Source of the DNA: Gigaspora rosea
Lineage: Eukaryota > Glomeromycota > Glomeromycetes > Diversisporales > Gigasporaceae
Reading direction: 5' to 3'
Assembly (NCBI GenBank): GCA_003550325.1
Contig: QKWP01000851.1
Coordinates: 63,299 to 127,298 of the forward strand
DNA: 64,000 bases
The notes under the pieces were generated by a model. That model ran no database searches. It saw nothing but the letters and a program-made list of their open reading frames with translations, and was not told the origin of the DNA. Made by a program: the position numbers and the translations under genes. Shown here in pieces: positions 1 through 11,599 of the stretch; positions within the stretch are counted from its first letter, which is position 1, and each line of letters begins with the position of its first letter.

Positions 1-1600
1 TTTACAGATGGGTCTCTAACTAACTCTAAAGAAGAAGGAACTCGAATGGGTATAGGATGGGTGGCACTTAATGAAGCTGCTGATTATGATAAACAGAGTA
101 AAGAAACGTTCTACTGTAGATTGGAAGAATGGCCATCATCAACTTGGGCGGAGTTGAGAGCAATATGGACGTTACTATTAGTAGCCCCAGAGGAGTCAAA
201 GATGCAAATATATACCGATAGTCTTGCAGCAATACAGGCGATCAAGAAGACAGAAAAGCTTAAAAAGTTAAGAAGCTGTCTTAAAATGCAGACTGCAAGC
301 CTGCTCTGGCAATCTCGAGTACAAAAAATCAAGAAGCTGTCAGTAGAGTTGCACAAAGTCAAGGGCATAGTGGTATTGCAGAAAATGAAGAAGCAGACAA
401 ACTTGCAAAAAATGGAGCCAGAAGCAGCAGCGTCATAAGTATCAAGTGGCCCTGGACCAAGATTCAGCAAGTAGTCCTATATTGGAAGAACTTCATAATT
501 GATAGCCCGATTAGGAAGTTCATGAACCAAATAGCAGCAGCAATACAAGATGCGGAATGGGTAGGACTAAAGAGATTTGAAGAAAGGAACTTTGAAAAAG
601 AGGAGGGTAATATAAATTGGAAAGAGACATGGCGGTTTTTAGGAAAGTATAAAGGAAGGAGATGTACAGATGAAAGAAAAAATAAGGAATAGATTTTTAG
701 AACAAAGTGCCTTAATGGCCTTTTGCAAACGATGTCAGAGCTTAGAGTAAGAAGGCAGAACCTATACAAAAAAGACATTTGTGAGACCTGTCAGCAGGAG
801 CCAGAAACGTTAGAACACCTGTCAAGATGTGTGGACTATCAGGAAATTTGGAGAATGATAGAAGAAGAAACATGCGAAGAGGTGAAGAAAATACTTCAGG
901 AAGATTCCAGTACATCTGCAGAATTAGCGATACAGGAATTGGAAAGAAGTTGGCAAAGGGGAGGAAGAGAAAAAAGTTACAAGAAACCAGTTAATTCAAG
1001 GACTTATATCTCGGAGTTGGAAGAAAAAGGTGGAAAGTCTAATAAAGGACAAAGCCAGGACAAGAAGGGCTTTGGATACAATTATTGAGACTGTAAATGT
1101 GAGGTTTTAGCTGCATATTTGGAACTTCAGATGTGAATTTCAAAATGACTGGGAAAAGGTAGAGGGGATAACTACCTTAGCGAAAAGAAAAAGCTGAAGC
1201 AAAAGCAAGAACAAGAATAGCGGAAAAAAGAAAACACTACTCCAAATAGCGAAACCAGTCAAAGCGCAAAACATAGTCTAAAGAAAAAGAAAGACTGGAA
1301 AAATGGAGCGAGAGTTTTAGCAGAATCAAATATAAACAATTTAATTCTAGAAGGAACCAAGCTGACTTGGTCTTCGTGGGTTAAGTTTAAATACTTAGAT
1401 TCGGAAGCATTTGGCAAATCTGATATGGCAAGTGATTGCCAGCCGGTGACAGGAGGAAACATATTCTCAGTAAGTTGAGAATCCTAATCGAGGCGAATAA
1501 TTGCTAAGTGGGTCGCACCTGGATGTAATGTTGGGTGAGCTTTCTGTTAGTATAGTATTACAATATATATGTAAACATTAGTTTTTTATATATAATAAAG
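1..1600 (+). pseudogene. LINE (non-LTR retrotransposon) 3' relic: RNase H and zinc knuckle
   Basis: The frame is open from base 1, so the element runs off the left edge. RNase H core motifs appear in order: FTDGS (bases 1-15), WAELRAI (about 148-168) and YTDS (about 211-222), which supply the family's acidic catalytic residues. A one-base loss near 358-360 moves the C-terminal RNase H motif GHSG and the following IAENEEADKLAKNG into frame 3. Frame 3 then continues through a premature TAG at 690-692 into a zinc knuckle, CETCQQEPETLEHLSRC (about 783-833), as found at the C end of many LINE polyproteins (zf-RVT type). Coding ends at 1088; 1089-1600 looks like a 3' UTR with an AATAAAG-like signal near 1600. 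No reverse transcriptase domain is in the window. Dead copy because of the frameshift and stop. Confidence 0.8.
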
Positions 1601-1718
1601 TCTATAGACACAGAAGGCAGGATTGCTGAATTTTAAAAAACAAATGGGCAACTGAAATTATACATATCTAAATTCATATAAACTTCTGTGCACTTCAGTT
1701 TATTGTCTTCCAAATTTG

Positions 1719-1989
1719 GGGGTCATCTAAAGCCGTGTCCATCACATGACATAGAGCCAATAGGATTGTTTATTTTGATCAACACGGATCAGCCCGAAGA
1801 GACAAAAACAGTGAAAAAAGTGAAAGTTGCAAAAATACAAGAAACAAAGGTTTAACCCCATCTTGGTGCATTAATAAAAAATGTCGAGGAGGACAAGTTT
1901 ACTATAAAACATGCCCTAACTCTTACCCTTACTCTAACTTTAATTAAAAAACCAAAAACACGTGCCTGGACATGGCTTTAGACATCCCT
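1719..1989. mobile_element. hAT-like MITE, family alpha, copy 1
   Basis: 271-bp element without coding capacity. The left end reads GGGGTCATCTAAAGCCGTGT and the right end is its inverted match (…GGCTTTAGACATCCCT). It is flanked on both sides by the exact 8-bp duplication CAAATTTG (1711-1718 and 1990-1997). An 8-bp target duplication is the hAT signature. A second copy in opposite orientation lies at 53572-53890, inside an intron of the kinase gene, and also has its own 8-bp duplication. Confidence 0.9.
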
Positions 1990-1997
1990 CAAATTTG

Positions 1998-3311
1998 GTC
2001 AAAACTGACATACCTATTCCAGCTAGTCGCTTGGTCTACCAATTTGCAGGTTGTAATCAAAGTATCTTTGCTTAGCTACTTTTTTGATCTATTGACTTTT
2101 ATTAACTTGAATGTTAAAAAATTATATACATACTAGAAGTGCAAGCAAATTGTTCTAATGATGTTTTAATAATGTTACGGCTTAAGCCATAACTAGCTAA
2201 AACTTATATTATATAACTAGTTATAGCAATTATTGGGACAATCCGCCTGCATCTCTAGTATATACATATAACAATATGCAATGCCTTTTGTTAAACTAAT
2301 TATATTATACTCTCTATAAAATGCACATTATTAAGAATAGAGAAGTGCATTTATAAGGAAAATATCATAACTATCTATATATCAATCATAGTAAGTTATA
2401 ATATTGTATATACTGTATTTTGATTGGTTATTAAAAAAATTTTAAAATTTTAAATTAGCAAAATTGATCCAGCTGGGATATGAAAACTAGAAAATTTACT
2501 TTGCATCGCCTTATTAAAACAAATAAAAAATTTTTTTCTGAAGTTTTCAAATTTTTGCCTAGCCGGGTTATAAAAGCAATTAATTAATTTTATATGGCCT
2601 AATTTTTATCCAATTTTTGCATTTTGCTGATTTTGCTAATTTTTTGAATTTTGCATTTATGACCTGGATTTTTCATTAGCACATTTTAATATAAGATTAT
2701 AAAAATTACTCCCATTAGTATTTTTTTAAATATACCTTTTTTGCTATTTAGCTGTTTTCAAATATGACCTTACATAGATTGTTTGGAAACCTGTTTAGTT
2801 ATAATTAGTATTTAAAATTTGATGTACTCAGTGTTCTTAGAATTTAACAATTTTTATAAGTATGAATTATTGGAAAACGTTCTCTATTTGAAACTATTTA
2901 ATAAAATTTTTTAATATTAAAAAATTTGATTTTCTAATACTGAGAACATTAAAAAATTTTTGAGAACATTAAAATTTTAAAAATGTTTTTTTGCATAAAA
3001 TCAAATTTGAATTTTAAACACTGGTTATAATATTAAAAATTATTAAATACTAGGGTGTAACATCGACTAAGCAATCAAAACTATGCTAGCAAACTTATGA
3101 CATGTATTATATCACAGATTTTTCAGGTTATATATGCAATGACCAATTTTTATAATAATAAATAAAACAAAATATTATCAATACAATATTATTAATATTG
3201 ATATAAAATTTTAAAACAATTCAATTTCTTGTTAAAGCATCAAATTACCTTAAAATTTATATAAATTGTAGTAATACAAATTGATGAAAATTTTTATTCG
3301 ATTAGTTGATA
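1998..3311. other. AT-rich stretch without gene
   Basis: No open frame, splice-consistent coding or TIR pair was recognised. The sequence is low-complexity A+T with short homopolymer runs. Confidence 0.5.
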
Positions 3312-3559
3312 ATAGGGTTCTTAATGGGTCGGGTTGGGTCGGGTTTGGACCTGACCCGGGTCAGACCCACTTGGGTCAAAACCCGACCCAGGTCTGACCC
3401 ACCTCATGTCAAACCCGACCCGGGTCTGACCCGCCTCATGTCAAACCCAACCCGGGTCTGATTCGATTCATGTTAAACCTGACCCGGGTCTGACCCAACC
3501 CAACCCGGGTTAAACTCGGGTCATTATCACCCCTTCCACTTTGATGTCCCTGGTAAATA

Positions 3560-3800
3560 AATGAAAACCATTACTTCTACTAAAAATAGATTCTGCGAAA
3601 ATCAGCATAGGCCATGCCCAAAAACATTAATTAAACCATTCCTCACACATTTCATGTGATCGTACTGGTATATTGTAATTGTGGATAAATGAAATCATTA
3701 TTCCAACCAAAAAGGATTTTTCAAAAATCAATGTAGTGCATCAAAAAAGTTGAACAGAACCATCCCTCTCATATTTCATGTAATCGTACTGGTATTATGA
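3560..3800. repeat. Two-unit tandem repeat, also present near 57780-57900
   Basis: Two diverged units of about 125 bp follow one another. Each has a segment like AACCATyCCTCwCATwTTTC followed by ATGTrATCGTACTGGTAT. A third copy in reverse orientation lies at about 57780-57900 (shared CATCAAAAAAGTTGA and AACCATCCCT), and a short piece lies at 37505-37530. This is a dispersed family, here inside the 3312-5790 element. Confidence 0.6.
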
Positions 3801-3913
3801 ATCATTTTTTAATAAAAGTTGGCTAAAATTTAAAACTGATTTTACTTTAAATAGCAAGCCATTGATCGTAATAATGAAGTATTACAAATGACATTAGATT
3901 ATCACTTCATCAA

Positions 3914-3970
3914 AGTAAATGATTGGCTTACATGTGCTACTGTGCGGCACATGTAAGCCAATCATTTACT
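3914..3970. repeat. Perfect 24-bp inverted repeat, 9-nt loop
   Basis: Bases 3914-3937 (AGTAAATGATTGGCTTACAT…) are the exact reverse complement of 3947-3970. The stem is perfect and lies inside the large hAT-like element. It could be the core of a very short MITE or a cruciform or transcript hairpin; the sequence does not decide. Confidence 0.85.
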
Positions 3971-5805
3971 AAGAAAGAACGAATTTTTGCAATATATAAT
4001 CATTTTATGACCAATTTACGATAAGTTTTATACATGAAATTTCTTTAGAATCAAATTCATCGACCATAATCCTGATTAAGGTGTTACAGAAAAGCATCAT
4101 TTTAACATATGAAGTATGTAACACAAGCAATAAATGCCATAACCGTTTATCATATCCAAACCTTTTTTTTTATAAAAAATAGTACCAGATATAGGTTAAT
4201 TCATTACAAGGCTTAATTTTAGTAAACTCAAATTTCTCATGGTTAGCACTTTAAGAAGGTTATGAAATGAATGCGCGAGGGAAAAACCTGCAAGCAAAAA
4301 TGGGTCTCTGTAAAATTGTTATGTTATCATATGTAATTAATCATATATAATAATATTCATATATATGATTAATTACGTAATATTACAAGTTTTCAGGAAA
4401 AACATTTTTGCACACAGGTTGTGCACCCAAATAATTTTCATGAAAATTAATAACTTAAATATTCAAAGTAAAACAAGATTTAAAATTCAGTAAATAAAGA
4501 AAATTAAAAAGAAAAAAATTCAGATATAAAATGTAATCTATGAATGAATAATAAATTAGAATTTATCTTTTCATGTGCTATCATTAATAACTAAAAGCTA
4601 TAAAATTAAAACATTGATTTGTTACTACGAATTAAATAAATAAAATAAATCCTTATTTCTTTTATTTGAACAGAAACTTTTATTCAATTAATCGGAGGCT
4701 ATTTGACTAAATTCATTTGATTCAAACACTATTTGTATAGAACTGGATACTATATTAAATATAGGTATGCTGCTAAGTAGTGACGATAAATGGTATAAAT
4801 GGTGACAAATTTGTGATTTAATTACAATAGAAATTTCTCAATAAAACAAATGTTAAGAAAAAAATAAATACTGAAAAAAAAGCGCAAAATCGTTTATCAA
4901 ATATTGTTTACCAAATTAAAATTTTGTCTTTATATAATATAACATTGTTAAACTTATTACTTCATGTATTAAAAATTGATATTATACTTAGAGCAAAATT
5001 AATTAACAAGTATTATATTTATTCATTATGCATCAATAAAACTGGTAATTGAAAATTAATATTTGGTGTCAAACCAGTCTAGTACTTTGATCTCATAAAC
5101 CGCCGCATTATTGGAATTTCGGGTGAAATTTTGGCAGTTAATTTTTCAGGCTGATAATTAGTAATAACGGGTCTTTTTTCTGCCTTTGGTAGTAATAAAT
5201 TTTCCTGGTTAGTTGGTTTATCTTCCTAATAGCAGATTCAGGGGTTTTTCAGATATATAAATATATAAACCTAACTAAATTTTACTTCGCTTTAACCTCC
5301 TAAAATTAGAAATTTTATGTTACATAAAACAGGTAATGATTATGAGAAAAAATGTACACCAATCTGCTTTAAGATTTTGCCTTCGATTTAGATGCCAGTA
5401 AAACCATACACTTATGTTCCTGGTACACTTACGTTCCTGGTAATTCCGATCTGTGATCGCTGCATACATACTTTAAAATGATGCAGATCCGATCACTAGA
5501 TCACGAGAATTTTGCCTGTAAAAATTGTACGTACATACGAAGTTCTTTTTATCAGATGATACTTTTTTATAATAAATTAATTATTTATTTATTTATTTTT
5601 GCAATGAAATAGTTTCGTCATGCTTCACTCATCATTAACCGGTCTGATCCGTGTCTGACCCAACCCTGGTTTTTTCTGACCCGGGTCTGACCCGATCTGG
5701 ATTTTTTCTGACCCGGGTCAGACCCGACCCGGGTTTGATCTGACCCAACCTGACCCAGGTTGGGTCAGACCCGACCCAGCTAAGACCCCTAGTTGATAGA
5801 TCATT

Positions 5806-6112
5806 TTATCCAACTAATTGATTAATTGATTTTATTCAACTAATCGATTAGTTGGCGATTAATCGACTAATCAATTAATCAATTAGTTAACTAATCGATT
5901 GACTAATCAATTAATTGAATAAATAATAAATGAAAGTTGGTAAAATATACATAAGGTAGCAACTAAAAACAGCTGGTTTGACATTCTTATATAATCAGTT
6001 GATTAAACGACCAATTGACTAACCGATTAATTAGTCAATTAATCAATTAGATGGCCAATTGATTAATCGATTAGTTGACTAATCGATTAATCGACTAAGT
6101 TGGATTGGGTCT
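5806..6112. repeat. Palindromic ATTAATCGATTAGT cluster
   Basis: Two blocks (about 5806-5925 and 5990-6112) consist almost wholly of short self-complementary motifs: GATTAATCGA, CTAATCGATTAG and CAATTAATTG. They alternate in both orientations and are separated by about 65 bp of ordinary sequence. No coding. Confidence 0.7.
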
Positions 6113-6244
6113 GTAAAATTCAAATTGATTAGTTGTCAACTTTACAATAAATGATTAATTCGATTTAATCGATTTGTATTATTAATAAATTGTTTATAAA
6201 ACACTGAAGCATAAAGCTATGTTTGTAACTTTTTTATCAATATA

Positions 6245-6985
6245 TAAATTTTGAACATTTGCATATAGAGTATTTTAAGTTTTATTTATTTAGATTAAAA
6301 AAAGTTATCTTGAATCCATAAGTTGAAATTTACATAGAGTTTTCACAAAAAATTAAATATAGAAGCTTTGAAATTGTTCTAACAAATATTCTTCATTCAA
6401 AAGAAACTCAAAAAATATGTACAATTTTTATCTAAATATTTTAGAATTTTGCACTTTTTTTATAATTAAATATAATAAAAAGTAATATTCAATTTACATT
6501 TATGATTTCACTAATAAAAATTTGATAATAGTAAATTGATCAACATAACTAATATAGTTTTGTTTACTTAATTGATGAAGTTTTGAGTATTTGCATATAG
6601 AGTATTTTAAATTTTATTAATTTAGATTAAAAAAAGTCATCTCAAAGCTATAAATTGAAATTTACTTAGAGCTTTTGCAAAAAATTTAACATAGAAGCTT
6701 TGAGATTGTTCTAACAAATTTTTTTCATTCAAAAGAAACTCAATTCTTTCAAATACTTCTTATTGCTTCAATGAAGTTGGTTTATAACTTTTTCTTTTTC
6801 AAATATCTAAAAAATAAGTACAATTTTTATCTGAATATTTTAGAATTTTATACCTTTTCTTATATAAATAAATATAATATAAAAGTAATATTCAATTTAT
6901 ATCTATAATTTACTAATAAAAATTTGATCATAGTAAATTGATTAACATAACTAACATAGTTTTGTTTACTTAATTGATATCGCAC
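6245..6985. repeat. Direct tandem duplication, about 330-400-bp units
   Basis: Unit A (about 6245-6570) and unit B (about 6583-6985) share long stretches in the same order, e.g. TTTGCATATAGAGTATTTTA, TAGAAGCTTTGA and CATTCAAAAGAAACTCAA. Unit B has an extra internal segment of about 80 bp (about 6740-6820). Non-coding. Confidence 0.8.
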
Positions 6986-7029
6986 CCTAATATATATGTA
7001 TATACATAAAATGAAAAATATTTCTGCAA

Positions 7030-7760
7030 AAAATTCAATTAAAAATTTTAAGACTTGTGGTGATACAGTAATAATTAAAATATACTGTATTAGTTTGTGC
7101 TAGTATTATTGTTGATGTCTAGAATAGTTTACTATAAACCATTTATTTAAAGAAAATTACTATTTATTGCCAGTGGTGATCATCACCAGTGATTAACAAA
7201 AATTAATAAAGGTTTTTGCTGAAATAAAAAATTTGATTAATTTTTTGGGTTAGGTTAAGAACTGGGATGGGGCAGAGGGTATAGTTTATACCAAAATTTT
7301 ACGAAAAATTTTTTTTGTTAGAGTCTCAAAGGTGATTTCATAGACAAAATTTAAAGATACAAAATATACATTGGTGATGATCACCACTGGTGATAAATAG
7401 CAAACTTATTAACAGACTATTTTATTGACAAACAGTACAATAGTTAAATCTATATTGGTTTATATTGGCATTATTGTTGATGTCTATCATAAAAAATTTA
7501 TTTAAAAAACTTACTTGCTATTGTAATGAAATGTCTGTCATAATTTACTGAAAAAATTTAATCAAAAAACTTACAAGCTATTGCAGTACAAACAGTATAT
7601 TAGTTTGCATTTTGCATTGTCTTAATGTATATTGTAATTTACTGTAAAAAAGTCAATTAAAATACTTACATATTTGTAGTAGCTCTTAGTATAGTTAAAG
7701 TCATGTTAGCTTTGTGTTTGCATTATCGTAATGGTTACTGTACATGTACAACATTTTGCA
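7030..7760. repeat. Degenerate satellite of about 110-bp units, interrupted by a MITE
   Basis: Repeating elements are TACTGTATTAGTTTG, TTATTGTTGATGTCTA, TAATTTACTGTAAAAAA and CTTACTTGCTATTG. They recur about five times with heavy divergence. The MITE at 7160-7400 sits between two units. Confidence 0.5.
7160..7400. mobile_element. Small TIR element (MITE)
   Basis: 241 bp. Left CTATTTATTGCCAGTGGTGA and right (inverted) CTATTTATCACCAGTGGTGA agree over more than 30 bp, continuing into TCATCACCA. No clear target duplication was found, so the superfamily is open. Confidence 0.7.
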
Positions 7761-8292
7761 AGTCATTTGCACGAAGGAACATAATACCAGTTAGCATTAT
7801 AGCTAGCACCAGCTAACTTTGTTGGCATATGCCCTTTTGGAAAATGATATTTAGAAACTTAAATTATATTGATTTTAGTGCTGTTATATTATCTGGTTCA
7901 ATTTATAGACACTAGTTTTATAATAATTATTATGAAAAAAACAGATACTGTATCCTCAAATTTTCAAATATAAAATGGATAACAGATCGCATTTCTATTC
8001 TAAATATACTAAAATTCTATCCTGACTACAATATCTGTATCTACAATTCAAAAAATTGATTGCTCAAGTCTTTGATAATCAATCAGTAATTATCATTTCA
8101 TCAACCCAATAAAAATTCTTATGTAATAAAAAATGAAAAATGCCAAATATCAGGTAAAATAAACAAATTAATTAGTATCAGGTTACCAATTTTTGTATCT
8201 AAAATTATTAATTTTAATATCGTTAGTTATTGTAACTTTTGATAATGCAAATGTTTGTATTTTAAAATAGAATTCTGTATTTGCGCTTATAT

Positions 8293-8451
8293 TGACCCGC
8301 TTGTGAATGAAGTCACAAGGCAGGACATTATTGCGAGTTATCAGCCTTTCCATGGAACTGCAGATCATGGATGGAATAGTATTTGAGTAACCTAATAATC
8401 TGCATCAATCTCTTTGTTCTTTGAGTTTTCTGCTCAACATGGTGTCCAGCT
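8293..8451 (+). repeat. 159-bp direct repeat, left copy (pairs with 13309-13466)
   Basis: Begins GACCCGCTTGTGAATGAAGT and ends CAACATGGTGTCCAGC. The copy about 5 kb downstream is in the same orientation with about 85-90% match by eye. The two frame the decayed LRR/Sel1 gene and the poly(A)-punctuated array. Confidence 0.8.
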
Positions 8452-8784
8452 CAGTCGCAAGAACAAGCCAGTTCATTAGCCAGTTTTTTAGTGAGAAAAA
8501 AGGAGAATTTCCAAGTCTCAGGGAATTTCCTAATATTGATACTACCAGACAAAAGTACTACATTATACTGGATAACTTTTGGAAATAGGCACATGTAACC
8601 GGCATTGAAGCAGAATTATTCTACCAATTTTGTAGAGCGAACCAGATTACAAGTTTGAAGCTTCACAGATATTGGTTTTCCATATGTAATGTGAAATTGG
8701 ACTTGGACTTGAAAAGGCCTTCTTTGTAATATTGAAGAATTATGATGCATTAGGGTTATTTGTGTGAACACTGACTACATTTGA

Positions 8785-10300
8785 AGCTTGGATCTTTGTG
8801 ATAATCGAGACCTGAAGGAGGGAAAGCTATAAATGCGGTGTGCAAGAACACTATGTTGACCTCTCTGAATCTTGATGGAATGCCTTGGTAAAATTATCAT
8901 GATGAAGTGGAAAAGCATCAGCAGAGACATGGATAATGCCATTGGAATAAAGGCCATTGGTGTCAGTTATCATAATGGAATTGGAGTTGGAAAAGAAGGA
9001 CACTAGACATTCATCTATTACCAAAAATCTGCTGGGGGTGTAATACTAAAATTTCGATCTTCATGATAATATTTTGTCGTGAATACAAAAAGCATTTGCA
9101 GAGGTATTTTCCAAGAACATTACAATGATGATAGAAAATACTGATGAAGGTATAATATTGAACATTGTGACGTAGAAGAAATGGGAGTTGAAAAGGATGA
9201 ACATAAGCATTTTTATTTATGTTCAGAATCGGCGAATATGGGTAATGCTATTGGGATAAAAGCCGCTGGTGTCTGTTATTGAAATAGAATTATAATAGAT
9301 TGGAAAGGATACAGGGCATTTGTTGATTACCAAAAGCTGCTGATATGTAAATTTGATCTTTGCAGTAAATTCCGGGGACCAGAATGAGGGAAAGCAATAG
9401 CTAACGCTTTTGCAAGGACACTACGTTGACCTCTCTGGATTCTAGTAAAATCATCATGTAGCGAAGTAAAAAGGCAGAGCTGAGGTACTTTGCAAGAATG
9501 TTACGATAAGAGAAATACTAATAGAAAAAAAAATTTGATCTTTGTGTTGAATTTCAGGGATCAGAAGGAAAAGTAATAGCTAGTACACTTTGCAAGAATG
9601 CTATTTCGACCTCTCTGGATCTGGGGAAAATAGTCTTGTGGCATTTACGATCGAAATTAACAGATAGAGATAATTATGTTGGAAATAAATGTCATTGGAG
9701 CCTGTTATTATAATGGAGTTAGAGTGTTTACTACCAAAAGCCCGCCAATATGGATAGAGCTAGAAAAGTCATTTTATCATGTTAAATTTCAGTGATCAAA
9801 GGAGGTAGAAGCAATGGCGTGTGCATCTTGCAAGAACACTTGATGACTCCTCTAAATTTTAGAAAACCGAATTGGAATGAAGTAGATAAAGCATAGGTAT
9901 TACATAAATGGGAAATACCAACGGAAGGTATAGAGTTGAATTATCATGACAGAAAGAAAATTAAAGTTAGAAAGGATGAATATGGAGCATATATTTACGA
10001 TCGAAATCAGCAGATGAGGTAGTAATGTCTAAAATTAAACTAGCAAGAACTGTTATCAAATGGAATTGGAGTTGAAAAAGATGGATGCAGAGCATTTGTT
10101 TACCACCAAGAAATCGCTAAGGTTGGTGGCTGTAATCGAAATAGAGTTAAAGTACCATGAAATATACAATAATCCAAGCATTGAAATAGGGAAAGAAATC
10201 AAGAAAGTTTTGAAAGATAGAAAATGCATGAGAATATCGGATAGGAAAATCCAGGGGTGTAAATTACGGATTTGGACTTTCAGGATAGGCTAGTTGTGGC
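8785..10300 (+). pseudogene. Decayed gene with alternating leucine-rich and Sel1 repeats
   Basis: No long frame survives, but short translated segments in changing plus-strand frames are clear. LRR of ribonuclease-inhibitor type: about 8793-8885 (LDLCDNRDLKE, then KAINAVCKNTMLTSLNLDG), 9058-9130 (FDLHDNILS, KAFAEVFSKNITMM), 9350-9440 (FDLCSKFRGPE, GKAIANAF), 9538-9630 (FDLCVEFQGSEGKVIASTLC) and about 9785-9860 (degenerate). Sel1: 8931-9040 (DMDNAIGIKAIGVSYHNGIG, FIYYQKSA), 9165-9345 (MGVEKDEHK, NMGNAIGIKAAGVCY, AFVDYQKAAD), 9685-9750 (INVIGACYYNGV, VYYQKPANM), 9918-10015 and 10050-10150 (NGIGVEKDGCRAFVYHQ). Stops and frameshifts occur in almost every repeat. Sel1 repeats are helical scaffolds usually joined to kinases in these fungi; a kinase scrap follows at 11640. 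Each motif type is recognised with good confidence; that they once formed one polypeptide is inferred. Confidence 0.7.
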
Positions 10301-10312
10301 TGAAACATTCCA

Positions 10313-11551
10313 CTATCACATGACTAAAGATCATTTTTGACCTGGTATGATCTATTTATAAAAATAAAATATTTTAAAATTTTAATGAAGATTACTATCA
10401 AACTAAATTTAATAAAAGTTTTTTTTATTTTGATTTTATAAATTCATAGAATTCAAACAAAAAAAAGTTTATTGAATTTAATCAGATAGTTGTCAAGATA
10501 TCTTCACTCAAAGTTAGAGAAAAATCAACATATTTATTAAAATAAAAGCTGTGCCAAAGTTTTTTTAAAACTTTGAGCAAAGATATCTTGACAACCACCA
10601 GACTAAATTTGATGAACGTTTTTTTATTTTAATTATATAAATTTATAGAATTCAAATAAAAAAAAGTTCGCCAAATTTGATTGGATGTTATTAAGATAAG
10701 ATATCTTTGCTCAAAGTTTTAAAAAAACTTTGGCACAGCTTTTATTTTGATGGACATTTTGATTTTTCTCTAACTTTGAGCAAAGATATCTTGACAACTA
10801 TCAGATTAAATTTAATGAACTTTTTTTTGTTTGAATTCTATAAATTTATATAATTCAAACAAACAAAAGTTCATTGAATTTAGTCAGATGGTTATCAAGA
10901 TATCTTCGCTCAAAGTTAAAAAAAAAATCAAACTATCTATCAAAATAAAATCTGCACCAAAGTTTTTAAAACATTGAGCAAAATTCTATAAATTTATAAA
11001 ATTCAAATAAAAAAAACTTCATTAAATTTGATTGGACGGTTGTTAAGATATCTTTGCTCAAAGTTTTAAAAAACTTTGGTGCAGCTTTTATTTTGATAGA
11101 CCTTATGATTTTTCTCTAACTTTGAGCAAAGATATTTTGGCAACCATCTGACTAAATTTAATGAACGTTTTTTTTATTTGAATTATATGAATTCATAGAA
11201 TTCAAACAAAAAAAAGTTCATTAAATTTAATCAGATGGTTGTCAAGATATCTTCGCTCAATCTATCAAAGTAAAAGCTGCGCCAAAGTATTTTTAAAACT
11301 TTGGCACAGCTTTTATTTTGATAGATGTTTTGATTTTTTTTAACTTTGAGTGAAGATATCTTGTTAACTATCTGACTAAAAATTCAATGAACTTTTTTTT
11401 GTTTGATTATATGAATTTATGGAATCAAATAAAAAAAAATTTATTAAATTTAGTCTGATAGTTGTCGAGAAATCTTTATTAAAATTTTAAAATATTTTAT
11501 TTTTATAAATAGATCGTACCAGGTCAGAAATAATCTTTGGTCAAGTAATAG
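10313..11551. mobile_element. Foldback-type element with alternating internal palindromes (FB1)
   Basis: Termini of about 80 bp are inverted copies: left CTATCACATGACTAAAGATC… and right (inverted) CTATTACTTGACCAAAGATT…, continuing through GACCTGGTAyGATCTATTTA. The inside is built of repeated inverted modules: AACTTTGAGCAAAGATATCT, TTGACAACyATCTGACTAAA, AATTCAAAyAAAAAAAAGTT and ACTTTGGCACAGCTTTTATT, each several times in both orientations. No coding. It separates the LRR/Sel1 relic from its kinase scrap. Related modules occur at 18060-18260 and 44199-45184. Confidence 0.75.
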
Positions 11552-11599
11552 TAAAATTTTTCTGCCATGACTAGTCTACCTGGACTTTTAGCAGCTCTG

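Larger units (their letters stand above)
3312..5790. mobile_element. hAT-like non-autonomous element with GACCCGGGTC subterminal repeats
   Basis: 2.48-kb element. The left end carries AGGGTTCTTAATGGGTCGGG and the right end is the inverse of AGGGGTCTTAGCTGGGTCGG. The flanks repeat AGTTGATA exactly (3304-3311 and 5791-5798). Both subterminal regions (about 3326-3525 and 5640-5782) are packed with GACCCGGGTC palindromes and GACCCAACCC variants, in strong contrast to the AT-rich interior. The interior has no transposase-like frame. It contains the tandem repeat at 3560-3800 and a perfect hairpin at 3914-3970. Confidence 0.8.
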
